Assembly (NCBI GenBank): GCA_022641735.1
Contig: JALCDQ010000017.1
Span: 1-32,791 of the forward strand
Length of the DNA: 32,791 nt
DNA from: Prevotella sp.
GTDB taxonomy: Bacteria > Bacteroidota > Bacteroidia > Bacteroidales > Bacteroidaceae
Reading direction: 5' to 3'
Part shown: positions 16,321 to 24,951 of the stretch, piece by piece
How positions within the stretch are numbered: the stretch's first letter is position 1
Layout: each line of letters begins with the position of its first letter
Position numbers and translations under genes: made by a program
Notes under the pieces: model-generated
What the model was told of the DNA's origin: nothing
What the model saw: only the letters and a program-made list of their open reading frames with translations
The model's database searches: none

Positions 16321-19300
16321 ATGGGAAAAGCATCAATGTTACGAACGTTTTTAACGTTCTTGTTCCTATCTTTAAGTTTAGGAACATTCGCACAAAAGCG
16401 AGTATCGGTGAACGTGTCCAACGCAACCCTCACCGAAGTGTTCAATTCCATTGAGAAACAAACTTCTTACAGGTTTTCTTATCGTAATGTGAACATTGAC
16501 AACCGTCATGACATCACACTCTCTTTGAGAAATGCATCCGTAAGCAGTGTTCTTAATGCAGCTTTACAAGACCGCCCATTGACCTATAGCATCGTTTCTG
16601 ACGAGTCTATAGTGATTGTGGAGAAGAGCGAAAGCAGCAGTGCATCAAAACCAACCGGAAAGAAGCATCGTGTTGCAGGTACTGTTCTCGACAGTCAAGG
16701 TGAGCCTGTAATCGGAGCTTCAGTCGTTGAGAAGGGCACAAAAAACGCCACTGTCACCGACCTCGACGGAAAATATAGCCTTGATGCCAGCAGCAACAGT
16801 ACGATTGTATTCTCATACATTGGCGCTGCTACAAAGGAGGTTAGATACAACGGTCAGAACTCTTTGAATGTCACTCTTCAGGATGATGCTCAGCAAGTGC
16901 AGGAAGTCGTTGTAACGGCTCTCGGTATTACGCGTGACCAGAAAGCCTTGGGTTATTCAATGACCAGCTTGAAAGGTGATGAAATCGCTAAGTCAAACGC
17001 CGCCAACCCAATCCTTGGTATGCAAGGAAAAGTAGCTGGTGTACAGATTGATATGGGTAGTTCAGGCCCACAGTCATCAAACCGTATCATCATTCGTGGT
17101 AACTCTTCTCTGGGTAGCAACAACCAACCTATCTTCGTAGTTGATGGTGTCATCATCGATAATGAAGTAACAAAGGTAGGTGAGGGTCGAGATTTCGGTA
17201 ATGAGTTGAAGAACATCAACAACGATGATATCGAATCAATGTCTATTTTGAAAGGTGCCGCCGCAACAGCTCTTTATGGTAGTCGTGCCGCCAATGGTGT
17301 GATTGTCATCAAGACAAAACGTGGTATTACAGGCAGTAAGTTTGGAATCTCCATCTCACAGACAGAACAGTGGGAAAAGGTATATGACTCACTGGATTAT
17401 CAGAACTGGGCAGGTTCAGGCTCTTATCCAGCATGGCCTCTCACAGCATCAGGTACTGAAAGCCGCACGCTCACTGAAGGTGATCGCAGCTTTGGTGCTC
17501 CTTTCGATGACAAAGACGTTACTATTGGAGGCGTGACAACTAAATGGAGCGCACAGCCTAACAACTGGAAACAACTTTATCAGACAGGCCGTTACTCCAA
17601 CACCAACATCGCCCTCCAAGGTGGTGATGCTACTGGAGCCTACCGTTTCTCTTATTCTAACTTGAGAAGTAAAGGTTACACCTTCTATAATCAATATAAT
17701 CGTAACAGCTTCAGCCTTAACGCTGACCGCCAGATTAATAAATATCTGAAGGCAGAATCAGGATTCTCTTACATTCACTCTTACGCTCAGAACCCACAAT
17801 GGCAAGGTGGTGGCAGTAACCTTATCTATAACTTCACGTCAAATATTTCTCGTGAGTATGATACCAACTATTGGAGACAGCATTACAAAGCTGACAATGG
17901 TGATGGTTACAATGGCGCTTATGACCCTTATTATTTCAATGAGGACTTCTATAAGTATATGGAAAACCGCTATATACAGAAGGAAGACAACATCCGCGCT
18001 TATACGAATGTTACATTCCAAATCCTGCCATGGCTTGCAGCAGTGGCTAAGGGTGACATCTATATGATTGATACCAACTATCAGGAAAAGATTCTCTCTG
18101 ATGGAACGAAGAACTATGAGAATGCTTCTTATAAAATCAACGATACTAAGAAGAGACAATATCGTATCACAGGAATGCTCACTGCCAATAAGTCATGGGG
18201 TGATTTCACGGTCAATGGCGCTGTTGCTTGTGAGCAATGGGATACACGTACCGACTACCACAACTCTTATTCTGTAGGTGGACTTCGTGAGCCTGGTTTG
18301 TTTGATATGACCAACTCTGTGAAGGATGCTATGACAAGTGTTCGTTTGAATGCTGTTCGCAAGCGCATCAATTCAGTTTATGCTTTTGCAGATATGAGTT
18401 ATCGTGATGTTTACTTCCTCGATATTACAGGACGTAACGACTGGTCTTCAGCTTTGATTTATAGTGATGGCCATGGTCATACATCTTATTTCTATCCATC
18501 ATTCAGTGGTTCTTGGCTTTTCGTTCAGGACCTTCGCAAGCATATGCCGAAATGGATATCTTTTGGTAAATTACGTGCATCTTACGCTATCGTAGGTAAT
18601 GATATCGAGCCTTATGTAACCACAGCAACAGGATTCTATTCTTATGGTGGTGTGTTTACAAGCCTTACTGACGGGTCAAGCCTTCCATATTATAAATATG
18701 ACTCTTCTTCTCTGCCAAACAACAACTTGAAGCCAGAGAAACAGTATTCTGTTGAGTTAGGATTGGAAATGAGATTCTTCGATAACCGCTTGGGATTCGA
18801 CCTTGCATGGTATAAGACCAATACTCACAATCAGGCTCTCTCTTTGCCTATTGCTCCTGAGACAGGTGTTTCTTCAAGATACATCAATGCAGGTAACATC
18901 CAGAACAAAGGTCTAGAGTTCATGATTACAGGCACTCCTATACAAACAAAGGATTTCTCTTGGGATTTGTCTTTCAACTGTAGCCGCAACCGCAACAAGA
19001 TTATTGCTCTTGCACCGGGCGTAACCAAATATGCTCTTCCTGGTGGTGGTGCTGACTGTACAGCATACGCAACTGTGGGTGGTGCTTATGGTGACATCTA
19101 TACTCCTCATGCTTATGCACGTAACGACAAGGGTGAGAAACTGCTCTCTGCAGATGGTAAATGGAAACGCGCAGGCGTGAGCACAAAGGTTGGTTCATTG
19201 CAGCCTGACTTCCTCTGGGGTGCTTCTACTACACTCAGATATAAGGGCGTTTCACTCGACTGCGTGCTCGATGCACGTGTTGGTGGTGACATTTTCTCAT

Positions 19301-19836
19301 TGAGTTATAACTATGGTACAGCAATGGGTAACTTGAAACACACATTGTATGGTCGTACCAAGGAATGGGGCGGTTTAGCTCGTACTCTTGCTGACGGACG
19401 TACCGTTTATGATGGAATGATTCCTGACGGTGTCTTCGATACAGGTACCACTATCAATGGTGTCGATGTTTCAGGCATGTCTTACCAGGAAGCCTATGAG
19501 AAGGGACTCGTTAATCCTATCTCTGCAAAAGACTATTATGTAAACCAAGGCCGTTGGGGCTATGGTATACGTGAGTTTGCCATCATGAGATGTTCTTGGA
19601 TTGCATTGCGTTCACTGTCACTCAACTGGAATGTTCCTCGTGCATGGGCTAATAAGCTGTATATGCAGAGCATAACACTCTCACTCGTTGGCCGTAACCT
19701 CTGCTATCTCTACAACTCTCTGCCTGACAACATCCATCCAGAAGGTCTGAGCACTACTTACAGCTCTGAGTTCTTCGAAGGCGGTGGTTCTGTCTATACT
19801 CGTAACATCGGTTTCTCAATCAATGTATCATTCTGA
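16321..19836 (+). CDS. susC: SusC/RagA-family TonB-dependent transporter with STN domain
   Basis: An 1171-residue outer membrane transporter that takes up oligosaccharides with the SusD lipoprotein, powered by TonB. After the signal peptide (cleaved near GTFA-Q, 24/25) comes an STN signalling domain (about 27-101), which contacts FecR. Next are a carboxypeptidase-regulatory-like beta domain (about 115-195, GTVLDSQGEPVIGASV), a TonB-box-like EVVVTALG near 195-203, the plug (about 205-335, with the usual DGVIIDN and SILKGAAATALYGSRAANGVI) and the beta barrel to the terminal Phe. The STN domain together with the adjacent ECF/FecR pair means transport and signalling are joined. susD follows 30 bp later. 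The gene symbol is used in the family sense; the substrate is unknown. Confidence 0.96.
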   Translation: MGKASMLRTFLTFLFLSLSLGTFAQKRVSVNVSNATLTEVFNSIEKQTSYRFSYRNVNIDNRHDITLSLRNASVSSVLNAALQDRPLTYSIVSDESIVIVEKSESSSASKPTGKKHRVAGTVLDSQGEPVIGASVVEKGTKNATVTDLDGKYSLDASSNSTIVFSYIGAATKEVRYNGQNSLNVTLQDDAQQVQEVVVTALGITRDQKALGYSMTSLKGDEIAKSNAANPILGMQGKVAGVQIDMGSSGPQSSNRIIIRGNSSLGSNNQPIFVVDGVIIDNEVTKVGEGRDFGNELKNINNDDIESMSILKGAAATALYGSRAANGVIVIKTKRGITGSKFGISISQTEQWEKVYDSLDYQNWAGSGSYPAWPLTASGTESRTLTEGDRSFGAPFDDKDVTIGGVTTKWSAQPNNWKQLYQTGRYSNTNIALQGGDATGAYRFSYSNLRSKGYTFYNQYNRNSFSLNADRQINKYLKAESGFSYIHSYAQNPQWQGGGSNLIYNFTSNISREYDTNYWRQHYKADNGDGYNGAYDPYYFNEDFYKYMENRYIQKEDNIRAYTNVTFQILPWLAAVAKGDIYMIDTNYQEKILSDGTKNYENASYKINDTKKRQYRITGMLTANKSWGDFTVNGAVACEQWDTRTDYHNSYSVGGLREPGLFDMTNSVKDAMTSVRLNAVRKRINSVYAFADMSYRDVYFLDITGRNDWSSALIYSDGHGHTSYFYPSFSGSWLFVQDLRKHMPKWISFGKLRASYAIVGNDIEPYVTTATGFYSYGGVFTSLTDGSSLPYYKYDSSSLPNNNLKPEKQYSVELGLEMRFFDNRLGFDLAWYKTNTHNQALSLPIAPETGVSSRYINAGNIQNKGLEFMITGTPIQTKDFSWDLSFNCSRNRNKIIALAPGVTKYALPGGGADCTAYATVGGAYGDIYTPHAYARNDKGEKLLSADGKWKRAGVSTKVGSLQPDFLWGASTTLRYKGVSLDCVLDARVGGDIFSLSYNYGTAMGNLKHTLYGRTKEWGGLARTLADGRTVYDGMIPDGVFDTGTTINGVDVSGMSYQEAYEKGLVNPISAKDYYVNQGRWGYGIREFAIMRCSWIALRSLSLNWNVPRAWANKLYMQSITLSLVGRNLCYLYNSLPDNIHPEGLSTTYSSEFFEGGGSVYTRNIGFSINVSF

Positions 19837-19866
19837 TCTAAAAGTAATTCTTAATACTGAACGAAT

Positions 19867-21564
19867 ATGAAACGAAATATAAAATATTTGCTGTTTACTG
19901 CTATTGCAGTAGTTGCAATGACGATGACATCTTGTACTGATGACTTCAAGTCTATCAACAAGTCACCGGCAAGCATATATACCGTAAATCCTGTCAGTTT
20001 CTTATATAACATAGAAAATGTCTGCACAACAGGTGGCGAATGGTATGACTCTTATGACTGTAAGGTTCGCTGGTGCCAGCATATGACAGGTGATGGATGG
20101 TTTGATTCCGATTCTTTCACTTTCTATACCGGTGGTATTGGCTCAGGTGTCCTTAGTGATTATCTCGAGGCAGGCTCTTACATGAGTCATATGAAATATT
20201 ATATCGATACGAATATGCCTGAAGATTCTGCCAAATATGCCAACCTTATCCAGGCTGCACGTGTGCTCGTCATCTTCAGAGGCCTATATGCCACCGATAT
20301 GCACGGATCGCTCGTCTATTCTAAAGGATGGGGCTTGCGTAGCGGACAGTCATCTGATGAATGGGAAAACCCGAAGTATGAAAATCAGAAAGAGCTGTTT
20401 ACAGAATGGAATACAGACTTGAAGAATGCCATCAACGTGTTCAAGACGTCATCCAATCAGATTGACTTCTCTAAATATGACCAAGTGTATGGCGGCGATG
20501 CCAAGAAATGGATTAAAGCCTGCAATGCCCTGCGACTTCGTATTGCTCTTCGTTGGTTGAAACGTGACCCTGCTACGGCTAAACAGATTGCAGCAGAAGT
20601 GCTCTCTGACCCGTCCAATTACTTTAGTGGAAATGATGACAGCTTCATCCTTTACATGAGTGAGAAACAGGGAGAAGGACATGACTTCCATTCTGTAGGC
20701 GATATGGACTGCGCATCAAAGACGTTCATGACCTATCTGAAGAAATATAATGACCCACGTAAGCGTATCTTCTTCAAACCTACAAACTGTACTCCTGATA
20801 ATATAGCAAAATATAATGCTCAGCAGACAGATGCTAAGAAGATGTTGCCTACTACCATCACACAATGGGAAGGTGGCAGTCTGAGTTGGGATGAATTGGA
20901 GAATGATATCATCTATCGTTCAAACTCATTCTCTTTGAAGAATTCTGATGGCTCTTCTACGAATATGTGTGCTATGAATACACCTCAGACCCGTTTATGG
21001 TATGCTGGTTATAACGATGGTACTGGCGAGCAGTGGTATCCACTGGTGACCTATCCTGACTTCTGTTTCATGGCTTCAGAGTTTGTTCTCGATGGTGTAA
21101 AGAGCTCTCGTACTGCTCAACAGTGGTATGAAGATGGCGTAAGATCATCCTTGAAACAATGGAGCAAGCTTATCGATATATGCAAGATTGAGAATGTGGA
21201 CAAAATCACGGATGCTGAAATCGATGCTTATATGGCTCAGAAGAACATCGCATGGGATGCCAGCATGGCTAAGGAACAGATTTACACTCAGTTCTGGATT
21301 GAGTCTTACAAGAACAACAACGAGGCTTGGGCTAACTTGAGAAGAACAGGCATACCAAATTATACAACAACGATAGTACAATTTGAAAAGCCTTATGTCA
21401 GTGGTCAGTTGCAGCAGATACCACGTCGTAAGAAGTTCTCTTATGCGAACGACGCTGAGGCTAACGCAGCTAATCAGAATGCGGCTATCAAGGAGATGGC
21501 TTCTGATCCTGAGTTCGGCGAGCTATCGGATGAGTTCGGACGTTTCTGGTGGGACACGAAATAA
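19867..21564 (+). CDS. susD: SusD/RagB-family surface glycan-binding lipoprotein
   Basis: A 565-residue lipoprotein with lipobox TSC at Cys23. The residues after it (CTDDF) are acidic, the Bacteroidota signal for export to the outer face. The body is of the SusD-like (TPR-containing) type: an opening FKSINKSPASIYTVNPVSFL, a central helical region with RALRLRIALR-type helices, and an ending IPRRKKFSYANDAEAN typical of this subgroup. It forms the lid of the SusC barrel and captures the glycan. It follows susC by 30 bp and is closed by a long stem-loop (21591-21643), so susC and susD form a two-gene unit. Confidence 0.95.
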   Translation: MKRNIKYLLFTAIAVVAMTMTSCTDDFKSINKSPASIYTVNPVSFLYNIENVCTTGGEWYDSYDCKVRWCQHMTGDGWFDSDSFTFYTGGIGSGVLSDYLEAGSYMSHMKYYIDTNMPEDSAKYANLIQAARVLVIFRGLYATDMHGSLVYSKGWGLRSGQSSDEWENPKYENQKELFTEWNTDLKNAINVFKTSSNQIDFSKYDQVYGGDAKKWIKACNALRLRIALRWLKRDPATAKQIAAEVLSDPSNYFSGNDDSFILYMSEKQGEGHDFHSVGDMDCASKTFMTYLKKYNDPRKRIFFKPTNCTPDNIAKYNAQQTDAKKMLPTTITQWEGGSLSWDELENDIIYRSNSFSLKNSDGSSTNMCAMNTPQTRLWYAGYNDGTGEQWYPLVTYPDFCFMASEFVLDGVKSSRTAQQWYEDGVRSSLKQWSKLIDICKIENVDKITDAEIDAYMAQKNIAWDASMAKEQIYTQFWIESYKNNNEAWANLRRTGIPNYTTTIVQFEKPYVSGQLQQIPRRKKFSYANDAEANAANQNAAIKEMASDPEFGELSDEFGRFWWDTK

Positions 21565-21590
21565 GCGTTTCCTATAGATATTATGTAAGT

Positions 21591-21643
21591 AAGTTATTTA
21601 GCGTTGTAGGGCATTGCAAAATGCCCTCTTCGTTAAATAACTT
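21591..21643 (+). terminator. Terminator after susD
   Basis: An outer stem, AAGTTATTTA (21591-21600) with its complement TAAATAACTT (21634-21643), encloses an inner perfect 7-bp stem GGGCATT/AATGCCC (21609-21626) with a GCAA tetraloop. There is no long U-run, but it lies in the only gap between susD and a gene with its own promoter. Confidence 0.7.
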
Positions 21644-21694
21644 TATAGTTTAACAATAATTAGGTCAATAAGACCCGTTTAGACCGTTATCAAT

Positions 21695-21726
21695 TTTCTT
21701 GGTATCAAATTAAATCATTACTTTTG
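21695..21726 (+). promoter_or_regulatory. Housekeeping promoter of the 21742 gene
   Basis: TTTC (21695-21698), one mismatch from TTTG, then a 20-bp spacer and TACTTTTG (21719-21726), an exact TANNTTTG. The -7 box covers the alternative start at 21724, so translation must begin at the ATG at 21742 with a leader of only about 9 nt. Confidence 0.75.
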
Positions 21727-21741
21727 CAAAAAACAAAGATT

Positions 21742-24144
21742 ATGAAAAGATTGCTTCTTTCAGTTATTACATTAGGGATGGTAATGATGTCAAATGCCCA
21801 GGTGCTGACTTTCAAATCCACAGATCTCGAGGTGGGCATATCTCCCACAGGATATTATTCATCTATTAAAGCTGCAGGACAGGATATTCTCGGCCGTAAC
21901 GATTGTGCCTTGTTGACAGCATGCGCAGGTGGAAAGTTGATAACTCCTAAGAAAATCAGCAGTGCCAGCAATATGTTGACGCTGACCATGGCTGATGGAA
22001 ACAAGGTAACGTTACAGATTGCGGAAACAGTGAATTGCATCACCCTGGAGGTTGTCTCTGTCCCTGATGGTTACGATGCCGTATTGTTCGGTCCTGTGAA
22101 AGTCAACATTCATGAGGTTGTGGGCGATGTTGTGGGTGTCGTACAGGGTAGAGGCGTGGCCTTTGGCATGCAGTCAATGAATATCAAGACCAATGCAGGC
22201 ATACCTACTGAGTATGTTGATGCCGCACAGAATGTCTATTATGACAAAGGTAATAGTGCTGAGTTATCCGTTGGAAGTGTTCCCACTTACCGTTTGGCAG
22301 CTGTTGATGTCAGCGATGGAGCGGTGTTCCAGCTCTCTTGCCGCAACCGTTCAAGGCTGATGAAGCGTGAGGTGGTGCATTTGAAGGACATGACAGTGCT
22401 TCCTGTGAAAGGCCCTGATGCCTTTATTAAAGGGGCAAAGATAGCTATCTTCGGATGCCAGGCCGACAAGGCTCTTGCTCGCATTGGAAACATTGAGGTT
22501 GAGCAAGGTCTTCCTCATCCTCTTTTTGATGGTGAATGGGGGAAGACTGCTCGGGCAGCCATGCGTTCCTATCTCATTTCCGATTTCTCGGAGAAGGACT
22601 TCGACCTTATCCTTGATAAAGCGAAGAAAGCTGGCTTTAGATATGTTTATCAGTCAGGTCCTTTTGACTCATGGGGCCATTTCACGTGGGATAAGTCGTT
22701 TGTAGCCAATAGTGATGAGGGCGTGAAAGCTCTTGTTGATAGGGCTGCCAAGGATGGCATTAAGGTAGGTGTACACACTCTGACAAACTTCACCACTACC
22801 AATGATGCTTATGTAACTCCCGTACCTTCAAGTCATTTGTTGAAGCAAGGGCCGTTGACTCTTCTCCGTGACCTTGATGCATCGCAGACAGAGATTAGGG
22901 TGAAGAAGTCGGATTTGTTCACGCTTGCCATGACGCTCAATGGACTGATGATAGATAAGGAGCTTATCACTTATGGCAAGGCTACGGACGAAGGTGACGT
23001 AACGGTTCTTTCTGACTGCAAGCGCGGTGCTTTCGGAACGACAGCAACTGCCCATAGCAAGAAATCCGTCCTTTATAAACTGTGGGATTATCCTTATAAA
23101 ACATTCTTCCCCGACCTTGAGTTACAAGATAACTATTCAGCCCGTTTGGCAGAGATATTCAATAAAACAGGACTTGCACAGATTTCCTTCGATGGCCTTG
23201 AAGGCTGTATGTATACAGGACAAGATGACTATGCTACGGCACGTTTTGTGAATGATTTCTATAAAAAAGTAAATCATAATGTGCTCAACGATGCCAGCAA
23301 CCTCAATCATTTCTTATGGCATATACACAGCAGGATGAATTGGGGTGAGCCTTGGGGTGAAGAAATGCGCACAGGACAGGTGGAGAACCGCATCAAGAAT
23401 CAGATTTTCTTCCGCCGTAATCTCTTCCCGAGGATGCTCGGATGGTTCCTTATCCGCCTTGCAGACAATAAATTTGAGTGTACATCCCTTGAAGACCTTG
23501 AATGGGCTTTGTCGGAGTCAGCAGGCTTCGATGCGGGTTATGCCATGACCATCAATGTGAAGACATTGCAACGTCACGGACAGATAGACCGCCTTCTTGA
23601 TGCTATCAAGAATTGGGACATGCTGCGTGAGCATCAGTGTTTTACTGAAAGTCAGATGCAGAAGCTCAAAGACCCTAAGACGGAATGGCATTTGGTAAAG
23701 AAAGATGCGCAAACTTTCATGCTCTATCCGATGAATATCACGAAGCGATACCACTGTTCTTTTGCCGAAATGCAGCCAGGACAGTCGGGTGGTTCTGATT
23801 GGGTAGTGTCGAATCCTTATGCAAGTCAATTCGCTTTCCGCCTGAAAGTAGAAGGCGACGGTACGATTAAGAACCCGTCTTTTACCACTGATGGTGGCGT
23901 AATCTCATTTCCATGCACTATCAGTAGCGGTCAATATCTGCTCTTCGACAGTACCGGCAATGCCATGGTTACCGATAAAAATTACAACACGATAACGACC
24001 GTCAATGCCGTTGGAAAGGCTATTCTCCCAGTAGGAGACAGCCATATCGCCTTCGCTTGTGATAAACAGGGTGACGATAATCCCGAAGTCATAGTTCGAT
24101 TTATCACTTATGGCACGCCGGAAACAATAGTGGATCATCAGTAA
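21742..24144 (+). CDS. Secreted TIM-barrel glycosidase-like protein, family not assigned
   Basis: An 800-residue protein with signal peptide MKRLLLSVITLGMVMMSNA. Residues 21-230 are a beta-sandwich. From about 270 to 600 a barrel-like pattern appears: DFDLILDKAKKAGFRYVYQ (287-304), IKVGVHTLTNF (340-350) and ISFDGLEG (481-488), where Asp483 is a candidate catalytic residue at a strand end. Between strands lies a compact beta insert (about 376-446; DASQTEIRV, IDKELITYG, CKRGAFGTTATAHS) of a type that recurs in many carbohydrate-related proteins. The last 170 residues form a beta domain. I cannot assign a numbered family. It follows susD after a terminator and has its own promoter, so it may be made constantly at a low level. 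Confidence 0.8.
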   Translation: MKRLLLSVITLGMVMMSNAQVLTFKSTDLEVGISPTGYYSSIKAAGQDILGRNDCALLTACAGGKLITPKKISSASNMLTLTMADGNKVTLQIAETVNCITLEVVSVPDGYDAVLFGPVKVNIHEVVGDVVGVVQGRGVAFGMQSMNIKTNAGIPTEYVDAAQNVYYDKGNSAELSVGSVPTYRLAAVDVSDGAVFQLSCRNRSRLMKREVVHLKDMTVLPVKGPDAFIKGAKIAIFGCQADKALARIGNIEVEQGLPHPLFDGEWGKTARAAMRSYLISDFSEKDFDLILDKAKKAGFRYVYQSGPFDSWGHFTWDKSFVANSDEGVKALVDRAAKDGIKVGVHTLTNFTTTNDAYVTPVPSSHLLKQGPLTLLRDLDASQTEIRVKKSDLFTLAMTLNGLMIDKELITYGKATDEGDVTVLSDCKRGAFGTTATAHSKKSVLYKLWDYPYKTFFPDLELQDNYSARLAEIFNKTGLAQISFDGLEGCMYTGQDDYATARFVNDFYKKVNHNVLNDASNLNHFLWHIHSRMNWGEPWGEEMRTGQVENRIKNQIFFRRNLFPRMLGWFLIRLADNKFECTSLEDLEWALSESAGFDAGYAMTINVKTLQRHGQIDRLLDAIKNWDMLREHQCFTESQMQKLKDPKTEWHLVKKDAQTFMLYPMNITKRYHCSFAEMQPGQSGGSDWVVSNPYASQFAFRLKVEGDGTIKNPSFTTDGGVISFPCTISSGQYLLFDSTGNAMVTDKNYNTITTVNAVGKAILPVGDSHIAFACDKQGDDNPEVIVRFITYGTPETIVDHQ

Positions 24145-24191
24145 ATTCGTCATAAGTGCTGAAGACAATGGCTTTCAGCGGAATATAAAAG

Positions 24192-24245
24192 CGGCTAATG
24201 AGAATTACAAATTTAATGTAATTTAGTCATTAGCCGTTTCTTTTT
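24192..24245 (+). terminator. Strong terminator at the right end of the PUL
   Basis: A perfect 10-bp stem, CGGCTAATGA (24192-24201) with TCATTAGCCG (24227-24236), is extended inward by AATTACA/TGTAATT pairing. A T-rich run (TTTCTTTTT) follows. It lies 48 bp after the stop of the glycosidase-like gene. Confidence 0.85.
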
Positions 24246-24338
24246 AGGCAGCAAATCATCATAGGCAGCCTTAGGAATCGTTAACAAATTAAGTTAAAAC
24301 GACTTGCAAGATTTATGCAAGTTGCTGATGAAATATAC

Positions 24339-24513
24339 AAAAACGTTCTTCAGTATTGGACGTTTGGCCTTTTGTATAGGCACGTTTGGCCTAACGAGGC
24401 GCTCATTAGGCCAAACGAGGAGGCTATTAGTCATTGTTTACAGGGTCAAAAGCCACCTTTTATAGGCTCATTAACCGCTTTTTACAAGGTCAAAAGTAGC
24501 TTTTAAGGGTAAA
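24339..24513. repeat. 22-bp periodic array of about eight units
   Basis: Units begin at 24360, 24382, 24404, 24426, 24448, 24470 and 24492; a degenerate 21-bp unit precedes at 24339. Early units share ACGTTTGGCC; later ones share AAAAG or ATTA starts and TTTAYARGG-like middles. Adjacent units include a perfect 12-bp inverted repeat, CGTTTGGCCTAA (24383-24394) with TTAGGCCAAACG (24406-24417). Units resemble those at 16039-16148. Confidence 0.75.
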
Positions 24514-24893
24514 ATCAGACTTTTTCAAAAACCGACCTCGCCAAAAAGGCCTTTTTCGGGCGATATAAGCGACTTTATTTTTTGAGGTTCACTATATGAA
24601 GCCTTGCCTTTTTGAGAGCCTCATATTCGATTTGCATAATTATGCAAAAACAACATTCAGTTTTGCATAAAGATAATCTGATATATTCAATTAAGTGGTT
24701 GGCTTGATTAGACAAACAGACATTTTGGGAGAAATCATTCTTGAATTTTGTACCGAAATATGAGCCGAGAAAAACGCTGTTTTTAAATATCGGAATCCTA
24801 TAAAACAGGGCTGTGGCAATCATGCCAAAGTACAAAAAATGGAGAAAATGAACAGAAAATTAATAAAAAATGATTATATATTCATTTTTTTAT
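24514..24893. other. AT-rich intergenic region, no gene seen
   Basis: About 380 bp between the repeat array and the hyd promoter. It contains an 18-bp perfect palindrome (24631-24648) with a nearby half-site. An 86-codon leftward frame here (24575-24835) has no recognisable family, promoter or neighbour support and is not called. Confidence 0.6.
24631..24648. promoter_or_regulatory. 18-bp perfect palindrome, possible operator
   Basis: TTTGCATAATTATGCAAA reads the same on both strands. A further half-site, TTTTGCATAA, lies 12 bp downstream at 24661-24670. Palindromes built on TGCATAATTATGCA resemble arginine-repressor boxes of some bacteria, but no arginine gene is in the window, so the binding protein is unknown. 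Confidence 0.4.
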
Positions 24894-24901
24894 TATCTTT
24901 G
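24894..24901 (+). promoter_or_regulatory. -7 box of the hydrogenase operon
   Basis: TATCTTTG matches TANNTTTG exactly and is followed by GC... with a leader of about 45 nt to the hydE ATG. No TTTG is found at the expected -33 position (ATGA is there), so the promoter may be weak or may need an activator. Confidence 0.55.
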
Positions 24902-24951
24902 CACGATAAATAAAGGCTTAATTACGATACCAGCCTTAAAGAAAATGACAG

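Noticed and set aside
24315..24506. 63-codon rightward frame
   Set aside because: It consists almost entirely of the 22-bp repeat array; the frame is a by-product of the repeats.
24575..24835. 86-codon leftward frame in the PUL-hyd intergenic region
   Set aside because: No family, no promoter and no neighbour on that strand; it spans the palindrome and AT-rich sequence and looks like chance.
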